38,377 bases of DNA from JBGLNL01 sp046484125 (GTDB lineage: Bacteria > Chloroflexota > Dehalococcoidia > SZUA-161 > SpSt-899). The translations under genes and the position numbers were made by a program. A model generated the notes under the pieces. The model made no database searches. It saw only the letters and a program-made list of their open reading frames with translations, and had not been told where the DNA came from. Each line of letters starts with the position of its first letter. The stretch's first letter is position 1. Of the stretch, positions 16,773 to 24,120 are shown piece after piece. The stretch lies in NCBI GenBank assembly GCA_046484125.1, contig JAWOBX010000102.1, positions 1-38,377 of the forward strand. The letters run 5' to 3'.

Positions 16773-18449
16773 ATGCTTGATTCAGATGAACTCGAACGAA
16801 TAAGGAAATCCAGGGTGGAATGGGAGAAAAATACCCTGAAGCCGTCGCTCGAGAAATCGCCGGAGTCTCGAGACGGGTTTACCACCATATCCGGCCTCGA
16901 GATTAACCGGCTGTATACACCGGAGGACGTCTCCGGGATTGATTACAACAGGGATCTGGGATTCCCGGGTGAATATCCTTACACACGCGGGGTTCAACCT
17001 ACAATGTACCGTGGAAGGCTCTGGACTATGCGGATGTTCGCCGGAATGGGCAGTCCTGAGGATACCAATAAAAGGTTTAAATACCTTCTGGAGCACGGTG
17101 AAACCGGACTCAGCACCGCCTTCGATTTTCCCACTTTGAGCGGCTATTGCAGTGGAAGTCACGCTGCTATAGGCGAGTGCGGGAAGTGCGGTGTGGCCAT
17201 CGATACCCTCAGGGATATGGAAATCCTCTTCGATGGGATTCCCATGGATCAGGTATCGACGTCCATGACCATCAATCCACCGGCGGCGATACTTCTGGCG
17301 ATGTACATTGTGACCGCAGAAAAGCAGGGAGTCCCGAAAGACAGGCTTACCGGAACGATTCAGAACGACATGCTCAAGGAGTTTACCGCGCAGAAAACCC
17401 TGATGCTGCCGCCTAAACCCTCGATGAAACTGATCGTGGATACCGTCGAGTATTGCACAAGAGAAGTGCCTAAATGGAATACGATCAGTATCAGCGGTTA
17501 TCACATCAGGGAAGCCGGCTCAACCGCGGTGCAGGAGCTGGCGTTTACCCTGGCCGACGGACTCGCCTATGTTCAGGCCTGTATTGAGCGGGGGATGGAT
17601 GTCGATGAGTTCGCTCCCCGGCTTTCCTTCTTCTTCAACGCCCATATAGACTTCTTCGAGGAGGTCGCCAAGTACCGGGCAGCCCGGCGCATGTGGGCCC
17701 GGTTTATGAAAGAGCGTTTCAGGGCCGGCGACCCGCGTTCATGTATGCTTCGATTTCATACCCAGACGGCTGGCTGCTCATTGACCTCTCAGCAGCCGCT
17801 GAATAATATAGTCCGCACCGCCTACCAGGCCCTTGCGGCTGTCCTCGGAGGAACCCAGTCGCTCCACACCAATTCCTATGATGAGGTTCTGGCCCTGCCT
17901 ACTGAGGCGGCGGTGACCGTGGCGCTGCGGACTCAGCAGATACTGGCTGAGGAAACAGGGGCAGCCGATACCGTTGATCCGCTGGCTGGTTCCTATTATG
18001 TCGAGGCTTTGACCGACAGAATTGAGCGCGAGGCCATGGACTATATCGAGAGGATTGATGAAATGGGCGGGATGGTGGCCGCCATCGAGCGGGGCTATCC
18101 TCAGCGGGAGATAGCCGACGCGTCCTACCGGTTCCAGCAGCAGGTGGAAAAGGGTGAGCGGGTGGTGGTGGGGGTCAATAAATACGTTACCGATCATCCG
18201 CCTGTTGAGGTACTCAAAATCGATCCGGAGGTGGAGCGAAAGCAGGTTGCCCGGCTCGAGGAAGTTAAACAAAATCGCGACAATGAGCACCTTCAACGGA
18301 ATCTGTCCGAATTGCGAAGCGCCGCGACTGATGGTCGGAATGTAATGCCTGAGGTGATCGAATGCGTCCGGACGTATGCCACCATTGAGGAGATCTGTGA
18401 TATCTTCAGGGATATATATGGAACCTATCAGGACCCGACTTTGTTCTGA
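16773..18449 (+). CDS. B12-dependent acyl-CoA mutase, large subunit (isobutyryl-CoA-mutase-like)
   Basis: This 558-residue protein is the substrate-binding TIM-barrel part of the methylmalonyl-CoA mutase family and lacks the B12-binding domain, as in IcmA/HcmA large subunits. The two specificity positions of the family, Tyr89/Arg207 in Propionibacterium methylmalonyl-CoA mutase, are Phe89 (MRMFAG) and Gln207 (FTAQK) here. Phe/Gln is the isobutyryl-CoA mutase pair; 2-hydroxyisobutyryl-CoA mutase has Ile/Gln. The substrate is therefore probably a branched acyl-CoA without a second carboxylate. The active-site His of SGYHIREAG is present. Unusually, the GYDSD stretch after DLPT is GYCSG. No small B12-binding subunit or G-protein chaperone is encoded in the window. 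The start follows AGGAAGG. Confidence 0.88.
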   Translation: MLDSDELERIRKSRVEWEKNTLKPSLEKSPESRDGFTTISGLEINRLYTPEDVSGIDYNRDLGFPGEYPYTRGVQPTMYRGRLWTMRMFAGMGSPEDTNKRFKYLLEHGETGLSTAFDFPTLSGYCSGSHAAIGECGKCGVAIDTLRDMEILFDGIPMDQVSTSMTINPPAAILLAMYIVTAEKQGVPKDRLTGTIQNDMLKEFTAQKTLMLPPKPSMKLIVDTVEYCTREVPKWNTISISGYHIREAGSTAVQELAFTLADGLAYVQACIERGMDVDEFAPRLSFFFNAHIDFFEEVAKYRAARRMWARFMKERFRAGDPRSCMLRFHTQTAGCSLTSQQPLNNIVRTAYQALAAVLGGTQSLHTNSYDEVLALPTEAAVTVALRTQQILAEETGAADTVDPLAGSYYVEALTDRIEREAMDYIERIDEMGGMVAAIERGYPQREIADASYRFQQQVEKGERVVVGVNKYVTDHPPVEVLKIDPEVERKQVARLEEVKQNRDNEHLQRNLSELRSAATDGRNVMPEVIECVRTYATIEEICDIFRDIYGTYQDPTLF

Positions 18450-18569
18450 TGTCGTAGCGCGATCCTTTAAGGTTCGCCATTAAGCAGGGCTGAAGCATTG
18501 CGCTAATGATTTATTGAGATTGGCGGGAGATTTGTGAAATCGATTGAAAAAATGAAGGAGGTTTAGCCA

Positions 18570-19628
18570 ATGACGGAAAGGGATGTTTACAAGGAACTGC
18601 TCCAGATGATAAACGATCAGGATGTTGTCGGACTGCCGGATACCCCGGCGATGAAACGCGTCCTCGAGTTACAGTTTTCGCCGGAGGAGGCGGAACTGGC
18701 GCTGAAGATCGGGCTTACCGGGGGAACGCTGGCGGAACTGGCGGAAAAGCTGGGAATGGACAGAGAGAAGCTTTTCGCCAGGCTCAATAAAATGGCCGAT
18801 AAAGGGACCATGTGGATCGATCCGGGAGGCAAGGAAAATCCCACTTGCCGGGTCCTGGGATCAGCCGCGCCCGGACTGGTGGAGACCGGCATCTGGGGGA
18901 ATATCCGCTTTCCTTACGATGTGGAACTGGCCAGGAATCTGCATCAGGCGGTATATGAGTGGTCGAGGGACAATCTCTGTAAGCTCGGGTTCCCCTTCGC
19001 GCCGGTCTGGGCCCATCCCTGGGCGCTGCCGGAGGACGCCAAACCGGAGGAAAACCTGGCTGAATTCATCAAGGACCAGGGGTACTTCAGCATTTCCTTC
19101 TGTCCCTGCCGCCTCTCCCACTGGATCGCGGAACCGGGCAATCACTGCGAACACATGCTTGAGACGTGCCTTCATACGGGAGAAACGGCCCGATGGTGCC
19201 ACGAACACGGTCAGGGACGCGAGATCACCTATGAAGAGGCCCTGGACATCCTGAAAAAGGCAAACGCCGATGGCCTGGTTCACACCATCAATATCAACGG
19301 TTTCATCTGCAATTGCTGCGATGATTGCTGCCCCATGTTCGTGGGATTTCATCAGCTTAATACCGAGACACTGATCAAGTCTCCCTTCATACCGAAAGTG
19401 GACGAGGATGAATGTATCGCATGTGGGGATTGCGCGGACTGGTGCCCGATGAAGGCTGTTACCGTGGAACAGGTCGCCGAGATTGATGAAAATACCTGCA
19501 TCGGCTGCGGGGTATGTGTGACGCATTGTCCTTCGGAAGCAATGGCACTGGTGAGGCGGGCCGACAAGGCGGAGATTTCGGAGGAATTAAAGCAGCAGAT
19601 GGATGAACACGGGCAACCGAAGTCCTGA
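18570..19628 (+). CDS. HTH-like/Cys-rich/2[4Fe-4S] protein (family B, copy 1)
   Basis: This 352-residue protein has, in order: a predicted winged-helix-like N-terminus (about residues 30-90, TGGTLAELAEKLGM then a basic helix and a DKG turn), a middle region with CPCR and scattered His/Cys residues, a CNCCDDCC run near residue 250, and a C-terminal double ferredoxin domain (CIACGDCADWCP and CIGCGVCVTHCP). The iron-sulfur part implies electron transfer. The N-terminal part may bind a partner or, less likely, DNA. A copy lies 12 bp downstream and an AOR gene follows, so these are good candidates for the AOR redox partners. GGAGG precedes the ATG. The 120-bp gap upstream separates it from the mutase gene and may hold a promoter. 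Confidence 0.8.
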   Translation: MTERDVYKELLQMINDQDVVGLPDTPAMKRVLELQFSPEEAELALKIGLTGGTLAELAEKLGMDREKLFARLNKMADKGTMWIDPGGKENPTCRVLGSAAPGLVETGIWGNIRFPYDVELARNLHQAVYEWSRDNLCKLGFPFAPVWAHPWALPEDAKPEENLAEFIKDQGYFSISFCPCRLSHWIAEPGNHCEHMLETCLHTGETARWCHEHGQGREITYEEALDILKKANADGLVHTININGFICNCCDDCCPMFVGFHQLNTETLIKSPFIPKVDEDECIACGDCADWCPMKAVTVEQVAEIDENTCIGCGVCVTHCPSEAMALVRRADKAEISEELKQQMDEHGQPKS

Positions 19629-19640
19629 CGGGGTGTAAAG

Positions 19641-20636
19641 ATGGCGGAGAAGGATATCTACGAGCAACTGGCGGCAATGATCGATGAAGAGGATACAGTG
19701 GGCATGCCCGCTACTCCGGCCTTCCTGAAGCTGTTACGGATTCAATACACGCCGGAGGAGGCGGAGCTTTCGCTTAAAATCCGTTTGAGTGGAGGGACTC
19801 TTGAAGATCTGGCTGAAAGGACGGGACTGGAAAAGAATAAACTGAGGGATAAGCTCCTGGAGATGGCGGATAAAGGCATCATCATCTACGATCCGGTTGA
19901 AGAGGACCCTGTTTATCGCGCGGTCGGCATGACAGCCGGCGGGTTGACGGAGACAGGGGCGTGGGGTGGGGTGCGCTTCCCTTACTCGGTTGAGCTTATC
20001 AAGACTATGCATGAAGTGGGGAAAGATCATTCGGAAGGAGCGCTGGCCAAACTGGGTTTCGCCTATACCCCGGTATGGGCCGGTATGGCGGCTTTACCGG
20101 ATGATATTAAACCGGAGGAAAACCTGGCCGAGGCGGTCAGAGACGCCGGGCACTGGAGTGTATCGCTCTGTCCCTGCCGCGTTACAAGGGAGATGGTGAC
20201 GCCCGGGGACCCGTGTCAGCACATGATGGAGACATGCGTCCACACCGGTGCGCTGAGCCGGTGGGCGGTCAAACATCACATGGCGCGCGAATTGACCTAC
20301 GATGAGCTGGTGGAGCTGTTGAAGGAAGTCAACAGGGATGGCCTCGTTCATACCATCAATATATTCGGACTCATCTGCAATTGCTGTAACGACTGCTGCC
20401 CTATATTCCATACGTATTCTATGGGTGCGCCAACCTTTATTCCCTCTCCGTTCGTGGCCCGGGCAGAGGCGGGTTTGTGTATCGCCTGCGGCACCTGCGA
20501 AGAGCGGTGCCCGGTCAATGCCATAACGGTTGATGCGTTCGCTATAGTCGACTCTGAGAAGTGCCTGGGATGCGGCGTGTGTGTTCCAACCTGTTCCGAG
20601 GAGGCGATGTGCCTGGTGAGACGACCGGAGGCTTAA
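19641..20636 (+). CDS. HTH-like/Cys-rich/2[4Fe-4S] protein (family B, copy 2)
   Basis: This 331-residue tandem paralogue of the preceding protein has the same layout: EEAELSLKIRLSGGTLEDLAE in the winged-helix-like N-terminus, CPCR in the middle, CNCCNDCC near residue 248 and a double ferredoxin domain (CIACGTCEERCP, CLGCGVCVPTCSEE). In the last motif the usual Pro after the fourth Cys is Ser. The divergence across the whole length shows an old duplication with both copies kept. The AOR 1 gene starts 31 bp downstream, so a heteromeric electron-transfer complex or alternative partners for the two AORs are plausible. No signal peptide is present, so it is cytoplasmic. Confidence 0.8.
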   Translation: MAEKDIYEQLAAMIDEEDTVGMPATPAFLKLLRIQYTPEEAELSLKIRLSGGTLEDLAERTGLEKNKLRDKLLEMADKGIIIYDPVEEDPVYRAVGMTAGGLTETGAWGGVRFPYSVELIKTMHEVGKDHSEGALAKLGFAYTPVWAGMAALPDDIKPEENLAEAVRDAGHWSVSLCPCRVTREMVTPGDPCQHMMETCVHTGALSRWAVKHHMARELTYDELVELLKEVNRDGLVHTINIFGLICNCCNDCCPIFHTYSMGAPTFIPSPFVARAEAGLCIACGTCEERCPVNAITVDAFAIVDSEKCLGCGVCVPTCSEEAMCLVRRPEA

Positions 20637-20667
20637 CCGGTGACCGGGTTCATGATTGAGGTGAATG

Positions 20668-22623
20668 ATGGCGGCTGGCGGATACGCAGGGCAGATACTG
20701 CGGGTTGATCTTTCATCCGGCAATATGGAGCGCCTTCCCACATCTAATTACACGGACCGGTTCCTTGGCGGTCGAGGCATGGCTGCCAGAATCTACTGGG
20801 ATGAGGTTCCACCGGAGCTGGACGCCTTCGATCCGGGAAACCGGATAATCTTCGCCACTGGTCCACTTGGCGGGGTGCCGCCGATCGGCGGATCAAGATG
20901 GACTGTCTGCGGGAAATCCGCTGCAAGCAATGCGTTTTCCTACTGCAATTTGGGGGGCAGGTGGGGAGCTGAACTCAAGTTCGCCGGTTTCGACGCACTG
21001 GTTGTTTATGGGAAAACCGAGGCCCCGGCCTATCTGCTGGTAGATGGTGAAAAGGCGGAACTGAAAGACGCCGCCTTTCTCTGGGGCAAAGGCACTGTTC
21101 AAGCCCGTGAAGCTCTGAAAGCCGAACATGGTAAATCGGCGCGGGTTGTCGCCATCGGACCGGCCGGCGAGAATATGGCGGTCATGGCCAGCTTCCTGGC
21201 CGATAACGATGCCAGCGGCTCGGGCCAGCTTGCTGCCTCGATGGGTGCCAAGAATCTGAAGGCGATAGTAGTCAAGGGAGCCGGAAAAAAGGTGGACATC
21301 GCCAGGGAAGACGAGTTTCGCCGGCTTGTTGATCACTACCGTAATTTGAAGGTTGCATTTCCCAGTTATGACTGGCAGCAGATCAGCCGCTGGTCAAGGG
21401 ACCTGGTGCTGGATTTCCGGGCCATCCCACCGGAGCAGATGAAGAGGGAGCCGTGCTATGGTTGCCTCGGCCAGTGTGCCCGGCAGAGCTATCAAGCCAC
21501 AGACGGTACTGTTGGCAAATTCCTTTGCCACTCAGCCTATTTCTATCAGCCAGAAGCCGAGAGATATTACGGCGAATGGAATGAGGTTCCCTTCCATGCC
21601 ACCAGGCTGTGCGACAGCTACGGGCTTGATACCAAGGCTGTCGATAAGATAATGAGCTGGCTGGATATTAACTATCGGGCCGGGCATCTCACCGAGGAGA
21701 ATACCGGTCTGCCTCTATCAAAAATGGGCAGTCAGGAATATATCGAGTCTTTGCTCCACAAGGTCGCCCTGCGCGAAGGCGTTGGGGACATACTGGCTCA
21801 GGGAATTGAAGCGGCATCGGCTATATTGCCGGAGGGGGTTGAGGCGAGTCATGCGGTGGGACTCTTGGGGAATCCCGGCTTTTTTGATCCATATGGGCCC
21901 AGGTATCTTATCATGAACGGGTTCATTTACGCCATGGAGCCGACCTTCCCCATCGGGCAGCTCCATGAGGTGAGCATGATCGTCTCCCGGTGGAGGACCT
22001 GGACGCTGGGGCTTTCCTATCTCTCAACCGATGCTGTGCGCGAGATCGCCCGAAAATTCTGGGGGAGTGAGATCGCTGCCGACTTCACCACTTATGAGGG
22101 TAAGGCGCTGGCCGCTCGCATGGTTCAGGACCGGCAGTACGCCAAGGAGTGCCTGGTCCTTTGTGATTTCCTCTGGCCCATGACGCAATTCGAGTTTACC
22201 GAGGACCATGTGGGTGATCCGACGCTGGAGAGCAGGTTCCTCTCGGCGGTTATCGGGGAAGATATCGATGAGGAAGGTCTGAGGAGGATAGGTGAGAGGG
22301 TATTCAATCTGCAGCGGGCAATCCTGGTGAGGGAAGGACATGCGGGAAGGGAATTCGATACACTTGATGAACGCTGTTTCACCGAACCGCTGGAGTATGA
22401 CCTCTCCAATCCGGAGTGCATGGTCCCGGGCAAAGATGGTGAGATCGCCTCTCGAAAAGGGGAGGTTGTCGATCGCCAGAAGTGGGAGCAGATGAAAACC
22501 GAATATTATCAGCTTCGGAGATGGGATCCGGCTACTGGACTCCAGACCAGGAGCATACTCGACGAACTGGATTTGCCCGAGGTATCACATGACCTCGAAA
22601 AGAGAGGTTTACTGGTGGGGTGA
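20668..22623 (+). CDS. Aldehyde:ferredoxin oxidoreductase family protein (AOR 1)
   Basis: This 651-residue tungsten/molybdo-bis-pterin enzyme of the AOR family interconverts aldehyde and carboxylic acid, or acts on an acyl/aromatic analogue, with ferredoxin. The N-terminal GGYAGQILRVDLSSG opening is typical. The cluster cysteines are Cys263, Cys266 and Cys270 (CX2CX3C), and the later CLVLCDFLWP stretch supplies the fourth ligand. The ATG at 20668, not 20665, was chosen because it aligns with AOR 2 and gives better spacing to GAGGTGA. Genes for two ferredoxin-like proteins lie immediately upstream. It is paralogous along its whole length to AOR 2 and to the remnant at 26091. The specific substrate cannot be read; the family includes benzoyl-CoA reductase BamB, which has a different subunit context. 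Confidence 0.9.
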   Translation: MAAGGYAGQILRVDLSSGNMERLPTSNYTDRFLGGRGMAARIYWDEVPPELDAFDPGNRIIFATGPLGGVPPIGGSRWTVCGKSAASNAFSYCNLGGRWGAELKFAGFDALVVYGKTEAPAYLLVDGEKAELKDAAFLWGKGTVQAREALKAEHGKSARVVAIGPAGENMAVMASFLADNDASGSGQLAASMGAKNLKAIVVKGAGKKVDIAREDEFRRLVDHYRNLKVAFPSYDWQQISRWSRDLVLDFRAIPPEQMKREPCYGCLGQCARQSYQATDGTVGKFLCHSAYFYQPEAERYYGEWNEVPFHATRLCDSYGLDTKAVDKIMSWLDINYRAGHLTEENTGLPLSKMGSQEYIESLLHKVALREGVGDILAQGIEAASAILPEGVEASHAVGLLGNPGFFDPYGPRYLIMNGFIYAMEPTFPIGQLHEVSMIVSRWRTWTLGLSYLSTDAVREIARKFWGSEIAADFTTYEGKALAARMVQDRQYAKECLVLCDFLWPMTQFEFTEDHVGDPTLESRFLSAVIGEDIDEEGLRRIGERVFNLQRAILVREGHAGREFDTLDERCFTEPLEYDLSNPECMVPGKDGEIASRKGEVVDRQKWEQMKTEYYQLRRWDPATGLQTRSILDELDLPEVSHDLEKRGLLVG

Positions 22624-22680
22624 CGACACCTGACTGCTCAGCTTGTATTAAGGGCAATCATAGCAAAACAAGGAGGAAAC

Positions 22681-23250
22681 ATGGAAGAACTGAGAGACTA
22701 CAGCGGACCATTTAAAAAGGACCTGAAGTATGAAGACTTTTCCAGGGACGTACTGGTAGAGCTATTGCATGCCTACGGGGAGGAGATCAATTTGCTCTCA
22801 CTGTTCTTTGCCAAAGCGATCAATGAGCGATTTGGCGAGGAAGCTATGCGCGAGATATTGATCGAGGTATGGCGAAGCATGGCTTCTTCAGAACTGGATC
22901 CCCCGAAAAAGGCAGCCAAGATCGAAGGGGATGATGTTGAGGCATTCTGTAAAATGAACCAGCTTGCCGGGTCTTTCCCTAACGGAAGGGATTTTTATAA
23001 ATATGAATACGATTTGATTGATAGAAACCACGCCATTCTCACCGTTCACGATTGCTATGCCTGCCGAATGTATGAGAACAGAGGTTTGCTGGACCAGTGG
23101 GACTGGAATTGCAAGATGCTGGAGAGAGAAGGCATGCTGGCTTATATGGCCCACGTGAATCCCAAGATGAAGCTCCGGGAGTTGAGGGCAGGCCGAAAGA
23201 GCAGTCCGGACGAGCCTGCATGTAAATGGGAGTTCAAGATAGAGGAGTAG
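22681..23250 (+). CDS. Uncharacterised Cys-containing protein (possibly DUF6125-like)
   Basis: This soluble protein of 189 residues starts at an ATG after AAGGAGG. The N-terminal MEELRDYSGPFKKDLKYEDFS stretch and the HDCYACRMYENRG motif near residue 120 recall a family of small proteins (DUF6125 or L-2-amino-thiazoline-4-carboxylate-hydrolase-like) often seen near catabolic genes in anaerobes. That assignment is from memory and tentative. His-Asp-Cys-x-x-Cys could hold a metal, and a further Cys lies in NCKML and near the C-terminus. There is no membrane segment. It lies between AOR 1 and an SDR in the same direction, which suggests action on a shared substrate. I cannot assign a reaction. 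Confidence 0.6.
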   Translation: MEELRDYSGPFKKDLKYEDFSRDVLVELLHAYGEEINLLSLFFAKAINERFGEEAMREILIEVWRSMASSELDPPKKAAKIEGDDVEAFCKMNQLAGSFPNGRDFYKYEYDLIDRNHAILTVHDCYACRMYENRGLLDQWDWNCKMLEREGMLAYMAHVNPKMKLRELRAGRKSSPDEPACKWEFKIEE

Positions 23251-23268
23251 CGACAGGCGGTACTGGTG

Positions 23269-24072
23269 ATGGAACTTGGACTTTCAGATAAGGTGGTCAT
23301 AGTAACCGGTGGGGGCTCTAATGTAGGCCGCGGTATCGTGATGGGCTTTGCGGAAGAAGGGGCCAACGTAGTTAACGCAGAGATTGATGTTTCCCAGGGG
23401 CAATCGGTGGTTGATGATGCCTGCTCGCTGGGCACTGGCCAAACGATACTGGTTCCAACTGATGTAACGAACTGGAATTCGGTTCAGGCAATGGTTCAGA
23501 AAACGCTGGAAAAGTTCGGCCGCATCGATGTACTGGTCAATAATGCCGGGGGTACTCCCAGTTACCGGCCCTTTATAAAGAAGAGCCGCGATGAGTGGGA
23601 AAAGGAAATCAACCTGAATTACTGGGGTGTTATCAACTGCATCCGCGCTGTGCTGGACCATATGATCGAGCGCAAAGCGGGCAGGATAGTCAACATCGCC
23701 TCAGGTTCCGGGCAGATCGGATCGGGGGCGATGAATCTGGCTGTTTATGGTGGGACAAAAGGGGGCGTTATCGCTCTTTCCAGGGGGTTGGCATGGGAAC
23801 TGGGGAGGCACGGGATAACCGTTAACTGTGTCTCACCGGGCTGGATCGTGCCGGATTCGGAGGCGCATACCGGAGAGAAAAGTTTCTGGAACCAGTGGGG
23901 ATACGACTTCTTTACGCCAGAGAAACTGGAGATATTCAAGAAGAGCTGGCCCGTTCCGCGCTTTGGAAATCCCCGGGATATCGCCGACTGCGTTTTGTTC
24001 GTCGCCTCCGACCGGGCCAGTTATCTAACCGGCCAGACCATCAACGTAGGCGGCGGTGTTGCCATGTGGTGA
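23269..24072 (+). CDS. Short-chain dehydrogenase/reductase (SDR 3)
   Basis: This SDR has 267 residues from the ATG at 23269 (a GTG directly before it is possible). It has TGGGSNVG near residue 13, NNAG at 91-94, Tyr160 and Lys164 (YGGTK). The variant TGGGSNVG loop and the long insert after WIVPDSEA set it apart from SDR 1, 2 and 4. It recalls 2-hydroxycyclohexanecarboxyl-CoA-dehydrogenase-type enzymes, but this is only a resemblance. The residue after the second strand is Glu38, which would fit NAD. It lies between the two AOR genes, 18 bp after the uncharacterised small protein. Confidence 0.87.
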   Translation: MELGLSDKVVIVTGGGSNVGRGIVMGFAEEGANVVNAEIDVSQGQSVVDDACSLGTGQTILVPTDVTNWNSVQAMVQKTLEKFGRIDVLVNNAGGTPSYRPFIKKSRDEWEKEINLNYWGVINCIRAVLDHMIERKAGRIVNIASGSGQIGSGAMNLAVYGGTKGGVIALSRGLAWELGRHGITVNCVSPGWIVPDSEAHTGEKSFWNQWGYDFFTPEKLEIFKKSWPVPRFGNPRDIADCVLFVASDRASYLTGQTINVGGGVAMW

Positions 24073-24120
24073 TCCGGAATCGATCGGAAACTAATTTAAA
24101 CAAAAGTTGTTGTCAATCAA

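Noticed and set aside
16773..18449. Annotation as methylmalonyl-CoA mutase
   Set aside because: The diagnostic Tyr and Arg that bind the carboxylate are Phe89 and Gln207, and the B12 domain is absent.
18450..18569. Promoter in the gap before the first HTH-like ferredoxin gene
   Set aside because: The gap is a plausible place, but I found no box pair with good spacing that I would defend.
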